Shown piece by piece: positions 33,001-45,300 of a DNA stretch of 64,000 nt; within the stretch, counting starts at the first letter, position 1; each line of letters starts with the position of its first letter. Origin of the DNA: Lunularia cruciata (lineage: Eukaryota; Streptophyta; Marchantiopsida; Lunulariales; Lunulariaceae); contig OX419762.1 in assembly GCA_948567375.1 (NCBI GenBank), positions 36,499,034 to 36,563,033 of the forward strand. The letters are read 5' to 3'. Below the pieces are notes generated by a model. That model saw nothing but the letters and a program-made list of their open reading frames with translations. It was not told the origin of the DNA and searched no databases. Position numbers and translations under genes: made by a program.

Positions 33001-35251
33001 TTACGAGACTTTCCCGTCGAGCTATTTTCCATATCTTTATGGTTTTGTCTTGAGATGAACTTGCGAGGTAAACAACAGCTCTGGTAGTACCTTTAGCAAA
33101 ACTTCGGAAGTCAAGAGATCGAACCCAGTCAATATGAGCCTTCACCTTGCACACCAAGATGAACTGCAAAAACACAGTATCGGAGTCAGATAGCGATGCA
33201 CAAAACCTACAGAGTCTTTTTACTAAGATTAGACGATGCAAGATTGGTATCTACATCCGGACGCTTCAAGAAGAACTTGGGAAATGAGTCAATTGGTTCC
33301 GAGTACCAGAAGAGACGGTTAAGTAGTTCATTGATGAATATATGAAGAGAAAAGTACCTGACCCTTTGACGACCCGGCATAAAAATGGACTTGGTTGTCC
33401 AAACCTCCAAGTGCTAAAAGAAAAGCATCCTGGCTGTCAGGAAGGGCAGTCAGAGATGTAGCAACCATGGCTCTTGAGCCTACAGGAATTGATTGTAGAC
33501 GAGATATTCGACAGTCACCTGAATTCCGATGAACAAGAATTACTTGGCAGTACAGAAACTTGTGGAGGAAATTCCCCAAAATTCCATCTTTAGCAGCAGG
33601 GCAGACAAACAATCTTCTCCTTCAATCTGCTATACGTGATTGCAGAAAATTGATTCCGGTCCATGTTTCATAACGCCAATATTGGTCTTGGAAGGTCAGC
33701 TGGAAAATCTCTACAATTTAATGCGAGAAATTCAAGAGGTTCTTTGGCTGGAAAATACTGCTCTTAACCTCCTTAAAATTCTCAAGAAATACATTCCATT
33801 ACAATCAGTGGATCACTGTACGACTCCGGCACATTTTATAGATTTATAGAAATTTATAGATTGATTAAGATGAAGGCATACCACTGAGTTGCGAAGGAAG
33901 ACAAACTTCCCAAATTCGAACAGAAGTATCAGAAGAGGTGGTGGACATCAAGACTACTGACGACGTTAGCATCACGGAAGCGATGCATGTCACAGCCTTA
34001 TCGTGCGCTTTCGGAAGTTCTGCTACTTTCCTCCACTGACATAACCAGAATGGCAAGAGACAACGAAAATAATTTAGAAAAACCGTCACTTGCACCGGCT
34101 GTACCTTGAGTATCAAGACGGGATAGGGCCAGATGTAAGGTACGGCATAATGGAGGAGCTAGTTCCAAATGAGGGAGCGCAAGGCAAAGAGTTTAGAAGC
34201 AATTCGTAATGAACAAAAATTTAATCAACATGCACTTCTCTCTTTAATATCCCACAGGAAAAGCTAATAATAAAACGTGACTACGCTTAGAAAACTTATA
34301 AGCGTAGTCAAGCTCAGAGATACTTTTCGGGGTAAAACTACTACATTGGTAATTCACCGGGAAAATAAATACCTTCGTTTCCGAGGCCACGTACCCCCAC
34401 ATGATAATAGTTCCATCCGCACTGCCGGAGAGCAGGAAGTGTTCTCCACATGCTGATCTATCTGCACTGCGCCCATTATCAGAACTTACTTAGGACTTGT
34501 CAAATGTAAGAAAAAGCTGGCCCCAAAAACCTAACTCTTGAGCCCAGACTCTACTACCATGACCGTGTAAACAACAGCTGAAAGCAGGAAAGCGCGAGCT
34601 GAAGAGTGAAAGGAGAGTGAGAAAATGAAGCACAATTTTACATTAGGACAAATAAATACAAACAGAAAAGACAACCTTACGGACCTGCATCAGTTTGAAA
34701 GCTTGATGGAAGCCAGAGAACACAATTCACATAGTCCTTGTGACCCGGTAGCGTCACCAGAATTTTGGCACTCTGCAAGTTTTTCAGCCACTAACTTACT
34801 TACAGATACTCAAACTAATGCAAGTCCAGCTGGAGCCGAGACAGAGAGGAGGAATATAAGGTTGAACGTAGCGCTTGTCTCGTAAGCCAAGGTCTAAAAA
34901 AGACTTAAAGAGGAACGAGATGGAGAACAACCTCGCTACAGCTGAAGAGATCAGAGGCAGCAAACCGTCATCCAGCGATCTTCCAAAACTTCAGTTAGAA
35001 GCACTATAACTAGCTCCAGCCCTCTCCCTTATGAGCAATAGAAATTGCGCTGGTATTTCAAAATTTCCACGCACCTCTGGACAGAAAATTGCGACGGCAT
35101 TATGCGCTCCAAAGGCTACCAGGTTGCAAGGCCCCCAGTCTACAGCACCCACGACCCTGTTGCACCCAACCCCGATGAAAGTGCTTCGTACATCTACCGT
35201 TCCAATGCCACCTTCCATCTCCCCGTCGTGAATGCTCACCTCAAACCCCAT
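30012..35251 (-). CDS. ELP2: Elongator complex protein 2, WD40 repeat protein (10 exons)
   Basis: Elp2 forms a double beta-propeller in the Elongator subcomplex Elp123, which modifies wobble uridines of tRNAs. Exons, 5' to 3': 35251-35075, 34772-34681, 34466-34373, 34035-33882, 33542-33358, 33163-32462, 32181-31851, 31720-31494, 31237-31060, 30868-30012. All introns are GT-AG, phases close, and the total is 998 residues plus stop; plant Elp2 is usually about 840. Start: first ATG after an in-frame TGA. Diagnostic stretches: [16 protein letters not shown] and [13 protein letters not shown] (exon 1), [16 protein letters not shown] (exon 2), [15 protein letters not shown] (exon 5), [13 protein letters not shown] (exon 6), [14 protein letters not shown] (exon 7), [19 protein letters not shown] (exon 8), [12 protein letters not shown] (exon 9), [20 protein letters not shown] (exon 10). 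Odd: about 95 residues separate exon 9 from HKRI, far more than in Arabidopsis; this part is Cys-rich ([16 protein letters not shown]). The exon 2/3 and 9/10 junctions are the least certain. Confidence 0.95.
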
Positions 35252-35482
35252 GAGACTGCAATCTCCTCCTCAATCGACCTCATATACAGATCTCAAACCC
35301 AAATTGAATATTTGAAAATCTAGTTCCCCAGATTCCACCTGCAAACCAAACTACGTTCCAAAATCCCCGTCTAAACCGTAATCAAATGTCTCTACACCAA
35401 ACAGAGTTTGAAATCCTAGCTCCTCCTTCACCTGAACTCAGTTCCCAAAGCTCCAGTCTAATCAGCATCACTGTACAGACAA

Positions 35483-35491
35483 AAACCCTAA
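35483..35491 (+). promoter_or_regulatory. Telo-box AAACCCTAA
   Basis: A perfect AAACCCTAA, the element common in plant promoters of translation genes (ribosomal proteins, elongation factors). It lies about 548 bp upstream of the EF1B start codon and 232 bp upstream of that of ELP2. Confidence 0.65.
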
Positions 35492-35504
35492 ACCCGAGGT
35501 CTAG

Positions 35505-35790
35505 CTAACCAACGTCGGAGGTCGATTTCAAACCTGGAGGTCAAAATGGACGGGTCAGATTCGGTAAATTTACTCTAATAAATTGGATGCCGTCCAAGTG
35601 TGTCCCTTAATTATTCGCATAAAATGAACAGAGGATGCAATGCGATCTTGCTAACCCAATCTCGCAGGTCAATATCAAACCCCGAGGGTCAAAACAGATG
35701 GTTTGGATTTGCTAAAAAGTCCCGGTAGACAGTGGATGCCGTCCAAGTGTGGCTATTAGAATATTCGCATATAAGGAACAGAGGATGCTA
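35505..35790 (+). repeat. Diverged ~149-bp tandem duplication in the promoter
   Basis: Unit 1 (about 35505-35640) and unit 2 (about 35645-35790) share AGGTC..ATxTCAAACC, GAGGTCAAAA/GAGGGTCAAAA, GGATGCCGTCCAAGTGTG (starting at 35585 and 35734) and ATTCGCATA..GAACAGAGGATGC. Confidence 0.85.
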
Positions 35791-36038
35791 ACGAGAAAGG
35801 GGGTTCTCAGAGGAAGCCCTAGAGGAAAGGAAGCGTTCTCCTCCTCCTCAAGCTGCTGGATCCTCCAAGGAAGAGTAGTGAAGCCTCCTTCTTAAGTGTA
35901 GCGTTTGCTTCCCTACATCTCTCTCTTGGCCTGTGCGATTCTCTCGTTCTTCACGTACGAGAACAACGCACACCAGACCTAAAACTCTTCTTTCTTCGCC
36001 GCAGCTCGTCGATTACATTGCTGCAATCGACCTCAGCC

Positions 36039-38372
36039 ATGGCTGTCCACTTCGAGGATCTGTCCACTCCGGCTGGTCTGAAGAAATTGGACGAGTACCT
36101 ACTCACCCGCAGCTACATCTCAGGGTATGTTGTCTGACTTCCTACATTTAAAATGGAACTTCTGAGTTCGATGTTGTGAGTGATCTCTTAGTACTGGCGT
36201 CGTCACGCTCCGGTTAGGTTCAGGCGTTTGAGCTCCGTTGCAAAGGTCTTAAGTAAGTTGCACGTCAGACCCGTTTCGGATGTCATTTTGTTGGAGCTGA
36301 AGTAGGAATGAAGCCGCTCCGGTTAGTTTTATCCACCGCCTGAAGCGTCTGTATCTCCTTCTTCCCGTTTCTGTGGACAGGATCTGTGTTCTATTAGTGG
36401 TTAGTATCACTGACTGGGTATAACGGCTTGGAGGGCGATTCTTTACATGCTCCGTACTTGCTTGATTTCCCTGGCAGTGGAGAGGTTAACCTTATATCCA
36501 CAGGAACAGCTGTGGAAAGTAGGCACTGAACTGCTTCTTTTTCTGAAATACCCCTAGGCCTGGAGTTACCGGATTGGATGATCTTGATATTCTGTTGTGT
36601 TAATGATGAGCTCTTAGATGTCGGAATCCCTCATATTGGCTCGCACGGAGTATATAGGAATCTCGTAACCTTCTATCTTGATCCAATTTCAGCCTAGTAT
36701 TATCGTACAACTACGCGTCAAGTCCGAATTGTTCGGTTCGCTTGCGCGGTGTTATTGACTAACTTTTTGTATGGATTCAGATACCAGGCATCCAGAGATG
36801 ACTTGGTGGTCTACTCTGCCATCCAAGGAGTACCAAAGGAACAGAACGTTGCCCGTTGGTACAACCACATCACAGCTCTTCTCGGCTCAAGGTATTACTC
36901 TGTTTTTGTCTCAAACCTGGATCCATAGAACGAACAACAGACTGCTTAGCAGCTAGAAGTACATGTTTTTTTGCTGCAATTATTTAGATGGACTGTTGTG
37001 ATACTCACCTACGTACATTTTGCTTTTGTTAAACTTCGATAATTGGGATCACATGTCTTTACCGGATACCAAATGATCCACTTATTCCCTAAATAATATG
37101 GGTCCTTCACGTATGCCTGCATCTCGATGGTATCAAAGACCATTAAGGCGCACAACGTGTGTGTGAATTTGAGACATTGCACTCCCATTGTCAGGAATGA
37201 CATCACTTTTATTGTGGATTTCCGTCCTCACTTATCTGATTTTATTGTCTGGTGCGGATTCAGCTTCCCAGGAGCTGCCGCCGGTGTGAAAATTGCCGGA
37301 TCCGGAGCTTCCTCTGCCACGAAGGAACTCACCCTTGCTGCCGCCCCTCCTACGCCCGAGGCGGCTGCCGAGGACACCACAGAAGCACCCGCCGCTGACG
37401 ATGATGAGGATGATGATGACCTAGACCTGTTCGGTGAGGAGACCGAGGAAGAGAAGGCCGCCTCCGAAGCGCGGGAGGCTGCCAAGAAGGCGTCTGGCAA
37501 GAAGCCTGTTAGTAAGTTGTCCTACTTATGCATCCTCCTTCGAAGTATTCCATTCCCCTTGTTTCTTTTGTGATTTCCCTCGTTCGTGGTTTGCTTCATA
37601 CTTGTATTTGACATTGTCCGAAATGCGCTGCAGTTGGAAAGTCGTCAGTTCTTCTAGATGTTAAGCCCTGGGATGATGAGACTGACATGAAGAAACTAGA
37701 GGAAGCTGTCCGAAGCGTCAAGCAAGATGGTCTCTTGTGGGGAGCCTGTAAGTTGGCTATGCTTTCTTCCAGTGTTATGTGATTTCTGTAATTTTTTACA
37801 ACTCACTCCCTTGCACTTATCTTTACCAACCAGTTGGCACTATGTTGGAACTCTTTATAACTTCACTTCATTCTTCCTGTACTGCTTAAAGCCCTGAGAG
37901 GACAATGTATATGTCCATTCGCTCAGATGATGCATGATTACATGACTCATTATCAAGTGCACCCTTCTGACTTAGTCTCCACTGTGTGCAGCCAAATTAG
38001 TGCCAGTTGGTTATGGTATTAAGAAGTTGCAGATCATGATGACCATCGAAGACGACAAGGTTTCCCCGGACAACCTGATCGAGGATTACCTGACTGCAGA
38101 GCCCGCCAACGAGTACATCCAGAGTTGTGACATTGCAGCATTTAACAAGATTTGTAAGTTTTCTCTTCTACTCTGCCGCAGGATTAGCTCCTCAATTAGG
38201 AATTTCCATTGCCTGCTTGAGGACATTTGCGATCCTACTCCCCTTAGCCCAGTGGGATGAATATTTGTTCTAATATTACTTGCTCCAGTAAAATGATTAG
38301 TTCCAAGGAAATTGTGCTGAAACTTAAGCGCCTAACTTCATCTCTGTTGCCACTGTCTTTGGTTTTGCAGAA
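36039..38372 (+). CDS. EF1B: Elongation factor 1-beta/delta (EF1B guanine nucleotide exchange subunit), 6 exons
   Basis: Cytosolic eEF1B subunit that exchanges GDP for GTP on eEF1A during translation elongation. Exons: 36039-36124, 36781-36891, 37264-37511, 37634-37747, 37992-38153, 38371-38372 plus 3' UTR. GT-AG junctions, phases close, 240 residues (family about 225-235). N-terminal GST_C-like part: [17 protein letters not shown] (res. 5-21) and [15 protein letters not shown]. Ala/Pro hinge, then the acidic block [20 protein letters not shown] (110-129), the EF-1 beta acidic signature. C-terminal exchange domain (about 150-240): [36 protein letters not shown], and the canonical end DIAAFNKI. 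The stop codon TAA is split: T ends exon 5 and AA opens exon 6. Whether it is the plant beta or alpha/delta-type paralogue cannot be decided here. Head to head with ELP2. Confidence 0.96.
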
Positions 38373-39010
38373 ATTAGAGGAACTCTTTTTTGGCTAAACA
38401 AATTATGTGAAGTGAAGAGGGCTACAACAGGATCTTTAATGATTTTGATTACAAATTTTAAGAAAAAATTTCGTCCTACGTTGATCTCAACATCTCATAC
38501 GGGGTTTGGTTTTTTCTTCTCTCTACTTGAGGATGTTCTGAGTGCGGGTATTTGGTGACGACAAGCGCTCACCCCGTGTTGGAAACCAAGGACTAAAATC
38601 ATTTTCAATGGGCTCCATGGCCACCCTCCCTTCTCATCGTAAATATGTTCAGCATGTCTTGTGTTTGGGAACTCTGCCAATCTGTGCACTCGGTGGAATA
38701 TGTTTCGATGTGTTTGTCACATTCGATGCTATCCCTGTGTCGCCCATGTGTTTGTCACGTCCATATCGGGTTTAAACTTTCGCTAGCCAATTATACGGAG
38801 ACTATTGTTGGAGTTCTATCCGATAAGCCCGAGCCCCTTGAAAACTTTGTCACCACCAAGAATTTCGTGTGCTCCGACCTAGAGTGTCGTATGTACATAT
38901 TATTTCTTGACACGCCGGATGCCTTGCAGGATACAGCAGGTTTACATCGTAATGAAAATTCATTCATGGGAAGAGCGAAGTCACTTGTACGTCCTAATTT
39001 GAAAATGTGC
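38373..39010 (+). other. EF1B 3' UTR and flank
   Basis: Begins with the rest of exon 6 (GAGGAACTC…). The 3' UTR end cannot be fixed. An overlapping open frame of 162 codons (38645-39133, +) has no recognisable domain and many Cys and Met; I regard it as non-coding. Confidence 0.5.
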
Positions 39011-39017
39011 AGATGGA

Positions 39018-39302
39018 ATGTCTGCGCCGAAGAAAGCATGTGCAGTCTTTGTGTTAGTAGTGTGCATCAATCCATCTTTTGGTGGATGTCATACGAACGA
39101 ACATACCGCGCATGGCTTCTTCAAGGAAACTAGCCATGAGCGGAGTTTGAATCGGGTGAGTTACGCAATGCGTCTGAATTTAAGATTTTATGTTTTTACC
39201 CAGACGAGTAAAGATTTGGATTATATTGAAGATGTTGCAAGTGTAGCCCCAGTTTTAATATGCATAGTTAAAATGTACGTTTGGAAAGGTGTTATTGATT
39301 GA
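39018..39302 (+). CDS. Unrecognised small ORF with signal-peptide-like start
   Basis: 94 codons. The start MSAPKKACAVFVLVVCINPS has a basic n-region and a hydrophobic core like a Sec signal, followed by a Cys/His-containing stretch. No family recognised, no repeat copy in the window, and the rest of the frame is ordinary. It could be chance. Confidence 0.2.
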   Translation: MSAPKKACAVFVLVVCINPSFGGCHTNEHTAHGFFKETSHERSLNRVSYAMRLNLRFYVFTQTSKDLDYIEDVASVAPVLICIVKMYVWKGVID

Positions 39303-39309
39303 AGGCACA

Positions 39310-42300
39310 TAGTGCATGAAATCCACTCTAGATTCAAAATATTACGGTTTCAGATTCTTCATAGGAAAAGTTCCAACTGTGATGTCACCCATCGACATGT
39401 CTTGGCAATCGGATGTGGAAAATACAACCAGCGCATTATTCCAACACAAGCAGATAACCGCATCCGGAGTTGTACTACATGACTTAGAAACGTAAATATG
39501 CGAGTAATTTGAATATAAGAACACCACCGCCATATACGGTTGTGTTCTTATATTCAGGGCCGCTGAGCCGGTTATACTTGTTCTCCCATTGAAACTCCTT
39601 GGATGCTGATGACATCTTGCAGAAGCAAAAGAGGAGAACTTATCTACTCTGAAAATGTATCTCTGGTAAGGCGCACCAACTTTTGTCGACTACTAGCTCA
39701 CAATGAATCTATATGTTCGACAGTTGCAATCAACCTTATGAATCACAGGTGAAAGGCGTAATAGTCACATTGACGGTCTGTTGACAAACAGTAGCAACAA
39801 TTTAGTATATACATAGAAGGAAACCTTTACATACTCCAGATTTGGTCACATTGAACAGGGGTTTTCCACACCCGGAACAACGTCCACGGACCAGATAATC
39901 TTAAAAGCCAGTAGAGATCTGAAACAGCATCAACTTTCAACGTCAACATCCATCAATTCTCAACTCTCGACATTAGGTATTATCCTAATGTGCTTTGAAG
40001 AACAAAGACATCACGAGGTGAAAACGTAACACTCGTGAACTAGCATATAACAAGAAAAGAATTCTTTCCTGAGGGGGCTGCGATGCGTTCTGAACTCAAC
40101 CTCCGCTCCCACTCATCGTGGCACGAGTACCCCACGCCCCTTCGATCTGCCATCTATTTTCTGTTCAACTGGTAGTAGTTGTGAGCTGTCACTTCCCACC
40201 GTCCTATCTAAAGCTTGACCAGTGTTGGCTTTTGCATGTATACACGATGCAGTGGACTACAGTGGACAACAGAGTGAGGCAGCTTATTGGGAGTAGAAGA
40301 CAAAGACGATTGGAAGAGCAAGATCCGTATACTATAGTCTATGTTTCCAAGAATAAGAGACCAGAGTTATGAGCATTCAATTGTCCGTAGCAACCAAGGT
40401 GGGTATTTTGCGGCAAGGTGAATGCTGGATTTTGATAAGAATGTTCTTCCACTGAAGTTTGAACCAATTAAGATAGAGCATAAAACGTCCAATTATCAGT
40501 TCGTGAAAGCTTGCACGCGGGAAGGTTGACATGATGTTTCTTGTCTTTTGAGAATGGAACATTTAGGTGGTTTTCACCAAAAGTGTATTTTGCCAGAGAT
40601 TGGTAAAATTCAATCTACATTTTTTCCTTACTATGGATGGAGATAGGACGCTACAATCATGAGACAATCTTTCTTTTCCTTGTACGTGTGTGCACTTAAT
40701 TCCAATATGCGACAAATTAGAGTATTGCAAAAGCGACTACTACGCCGTCCCAAACGTTCTCATTCTCTAGTTTAAGATCACCACCACCTAAGAAGTATCC
40801 ATCCGAATTAGATACCAACGCTAAAATATAAGACCAGGCATACACATAACTGTGGACAAAGTATGGTAGTTGTATCCATAGTTAGTATCCATAGTACGCC
40901 TTCCTGCTGAGAAACTGCCGGTTCCGAATCCATGTTTGACTATGGTTTGTCTCATGTCCATTATAATTTCAAATTTGTATATATGGTCTAAATTGAAAGT
41001 GATTATTTGAATAATGGATGTTTTATTATAGAAGGTATTTTTATAGGTTCTTTTATAATAACTGTTAATTATTATTATTATTATTATTCGTAATATTATA
41101 AACCTTTTTAAACTTTTATTTCTTTCATTTGGATTTTGGCACGTGATTGCAAGTATGAAATATTATGTTTTCTTGAAATACCTGCTAAATTTCAAACATA
41201 TGTTTTGTTTCTAAATCTGTGCAAAGATATTTGTCAATTGTGGGGACCATATCACATCCGAGTCACCTATAACTACCGCAATACGATGACAGAACGCTGT
41301 AATCGTGGAAAGTACTCGCAGGATCTGTCCACCTGGTGGCTGACGTTCTTTACCTGTTGCCACTTGGCAGCTCGGTTGCCGTTAACCTGCGCTAGCACAA
41401 GGCAAATATAACTATGACAGTTACCAGATATATCCAATGAGCCCGCCGTACTCGTTCGTGAGGTAAGGAGTGGATTAGCCTCCCACAATACCAGACAACT
41501 TTCCCGACGTGTATCCTGCGGTTGCATACATCAGTGTTTGAAGCACGAGGCCGGTGACATAGAAGAAAATTTCGAGCGTTGAGTTTGCTACGGAGTTGGG
41601 ACCTCATGCCTGTTGAGCATGTATAAGATCAGAAAGATACGAGAAAATATAAGAATTGGACTAGAATGCATGGTAAACCGAACTTTCATAGAATCATGGG
41701 AGTACTTATACTCCATTTAACAGTAAAGTAACCCGAAAGAATAAAGGAAAAAGAAAATCTACTACTTGGGTGAGAAGGTATTGATGATTATAATTTAAGT
41801 TAATATATAGTGAACCAATCAGAGGGCAGTTTGCACTGATTTCTCCCGCGAATAATCCACCTGGTTCTAAGGACAAATTGTTCTTATGTGTGGTGTATTT
41901 AGACGGGTCCCACTATATAAAATGCCTAGTACTTACATTCATAAATTACATAAGTAGTAATCTCAATCTATCCAATTTGTCCGTTGGGAAAAACTTAAAT
42001 ATGTTTCTTAGTTCCGGAACATTCTAAAATTTTTATTTTTCACACCGTATTACGTATATAGTTAAATGCCTGGATGATAGTATTATTTACATCTTGGAAT
42101 ATTAAATTTAAAACTATATAATTATTTTAGGAATTCAATATTACTACCCAAATTCTGGATTGGTACTTGAACTGGGTTTTCTTATATATACAAAAAAAAT
42201 GTCTGAGTTGAATTTTAAATCTCTACTGAACATTAGAATTGCCACATTTTTGTCAGTCATTTAAGCAATTTATCATCACCAACATTCTAACAAGAACTTT

Positions 42301-45300
42301 GATACCGATCAGTAGCGTGAGCATAACGAAGTTCATCTTGTGACATTGCTGTAAATAAGGTTTATGAAAAGAAGTTGTGTCACTTAATATAAAATTCCAT
42401 GTATCTTATATCCATGTCAAAAAGAAAATTTAGTTACATGTGATTTTATCCCATATATTATCAGACCATATTCCATATCTCACCAAAATATTCACTTACT
42501 TGAGCAGTTGCATATCCTGCAATTTTAGTTGATCGTCCGTCCTAGCACAAGAAAGTAACTTTGAAGCTCGGATTAATTAGTATATCCTACTTATGTATGA
42601 AGTGAAACTTTCGACAAGCCCAACGTAGCCTAAACTACCTACCTAATCATCACAATGGAGCATTAGGGGGTTTCAAATATATGTTGACGGATACCCATAA
42701 AACTCATGTATATTCCTTTATGTAAACTCTGTGAAGATATGCAGTATAAATATTTGACTTCTATCGGCAATATCTGGAACCTTGTAAATTGTACCATGAC
42801 CCAGAAATTTAACGGGGTCATTGGCAACTCATAGAATCCATAGGAACAAGTTTAGTCAAATTTTTGTAAATTAAAAATTATATCGCCCCTAAAACTTTTG
42901 TGAGTACAGTAATTAAAAATTTTTCCTCTTTTACATTTCTGATATCCATAAATAAATTTAAAGAGAGTTTTTTTCTAAATTAAAAAACATATTCTCCAAA
43001 ATACACCACTTAGCAAAATTATTTTTAGAATCCCCGCGTAGCATGCCCAACTTCAAATCAACCAGTGTCACAACAATATCTAAGCCAAACCGATACACCG
43101 AGCAACATGAATGATGAATGATGAATGATGAAAATTTAAAACTAAAATGGAATATTTTGGAGAATATTTATCTTAAGCATAATATTTTGGATACTTCCTT
43201 TATAAATATTTTTGTTAAAAAATTCATAACTTTCACATTTTACATTATTAAGGGGTTCTGGATTTTGTATCGTTTGATTCTATGGACTTCTAACGATATG
43301 CATAAAATATTTCTTGGATATTCATAAAGAGGATTTGATTACAAAAGGAAGTATTTCCTAAAACTTTAGGATTTTGAATATTTAAGGCATATTAAGATTA
43401 TATAGTTCGAATTCAGATTATAGGATTTTCCGAGATCCATCGTCCGGAACCCATAAGCTTAATTTTAATGGCAACCCATAAATTCATTTACCTTGAAATC
43501 CTCTATTGTAATACTTTATATAAATATTACCGATATACCAATATAATACCTTTATTGTATTACTTTATATAAGGATCATAGTCAAGTTAACTTCATTATG
43601 GTCATTTTTCCTCCCATACACTCTCGTAGAAAATACCATTAGGCGCTAAGATACATATTTTTATAATTGTACAAAACCATATTTCCATTTTTTTGGTGAA
43701 TAAGGTTTTTGCGGAAAGTCTGGCTTCCATCTGATCAAGTTTAAAGAAAACTATTGCATAATTCTTGGTCATAGTTAACTTAAAATTAAAGCTCACTTTC
43801 TAAATCTAAAATAAGATCATTAGAATAAAAATGATGTTAAAATTAGAGTGAAGTATACACAAAGAAAAAACTTTTTAAATACATTTAGGTTAGATTCAGA
43901 TTAATTTTTTAAGTTGGAACTAACGGTAATGTATCAAAACCCCCACGTTTAAAGAACACAGAGAAATGCCGAGAAAATTATTGAGTCTCAGTAAGTTATT
44001 TCGACAGCATATAATAAAATTCAATATAATTAATAGTGCCATTGGCTATATGTGCCACCTATTTAGAATATATGAAAGGATTTTGATTCCATGTATAACA
44101 ATTAACTAGATTAGACCGGTTGTTTATGTTTATGATTTTCTATTATGCAAAACAAAGAGATAGTTATAATCTCAACATATAATTTTATAATATTTCATTT
44201 TAATTATTGTAATTTAGCCATAAAAAATCCCAATAGGGAATTGGATTAGATTATTAAAATTTTGAGAATGACTCCAATTATTCAGAAATCCAACTTCTGT
44301 AATGCAATAACCTAAAATTATTTATATCATGACAACGATATATATAAATTGATATAATGATATATTTTCTAAGAATCATTCAATTAGATTCCATCTTAAG
44401 AACTTAATCGAGTCGACAAGAAATTCTAATCTATTCAGGATTGCTATGTATTATCGAGGGGATCTCCTATGATATTTTAACACTTGAACGAGATATTACA
44501 GGATACTCTTTTCTAGCAATAAAAATCTTTCATGTTTAGAGGAAAGTCTTTAACATGATCTTTAAACTCATTACTCAACCCGACTTGTTTTCTCTCTGGA
44601 CACCTTCGTCCTCCTAGGTGGAGATATTTGGCCATCTCCATCACCATTTTAATAGTAATTTTTTCGGAGGTAGCACTGAATTGCTTATGGAGGAGAAGAG
44701 TATTAGCTATCTCATTAACCATGTTCACTTTTTATATTTATCAACCTATATTCATCACTTTACATCGATCACTAAGTATTGGGTTTTCATCTATGGGCAT
44801 GGGCAGTAGGAGCTCCCGTTATGCCTAAATCTTTCCCTCTTCATCTACCTTGGAGAATCTATATCATGAAGTTCAGGAGTAGCTTACTTTGTAGATTACA
44901 TTATTTATATTTTCATGTACTACTTGGCTGTTATTTCTCTTCTATGTTTTCATGTAAAGTTTAGGCCATTGGTTCTACTCTGACTCTTGGGCCCTTTTGG
45001 CTTAGGCATCCAACTCGATTTCTCCATTTGCGTCGTTATGTGCACTTGTATTCTTTCTTTTTCTTCCAGGTATTCTATTTTGTCATCGGGCCGTTAGGAG
45101 TGTGGGGATCTTTATTATGAAAGAGTGCCTGCGCCAAGTGATTATAGATACCGCTTTCATGTGGACCCTGGAAAAACCATGTAATTCTCAAGTGCAGTTA
45201 ATCATTCTCTATGAACTCTGGACGTTGTCATATCTTGGTCTTGGATGTGCGAAGCCTCCCAATTCAGGTTAAATACCACAACAATGTTCAACGCACACAC

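Larger units (their letters stand above)
35252..36038. promoter_or_regulatory. Shared ELP2 / EF1B head-to-head promoter region
   Basis: 787 bp separate the two start codons, which point away from each other, so this stretch holds both 5' UTRs and both promoters. It contains a telo-box, a 149-bp tandem duplication and, next to EF1B, a CT-rich leader (35815-36000) typical of strongly translated plant mRNAs. No TATA box stands out near the likely starts. Confidence 0.7.

Noticed and set aside
35031-35323. Plus-strand frames of 66 and 92 codons opposite ELP2 exon 1
   Set aside because: Antisense shadow of a homology-supported exon. No plant family recognised.
37228-37500. Minus-strand Ser/Ala-rich frame of 90 codons opposite EF1B exon 3
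   Set aside because: It is the complement of the Ala/Asp-rich coding exon; the bias explains the open frame.
41392-41607. Exon of a membrane or wall protein (Gly/Tyr-rich piece TAGYTSGKLSGIVGG)
   Set aside because: Only one short piece, ending in a stop, with no neighbouring exon or splice context that I could support.
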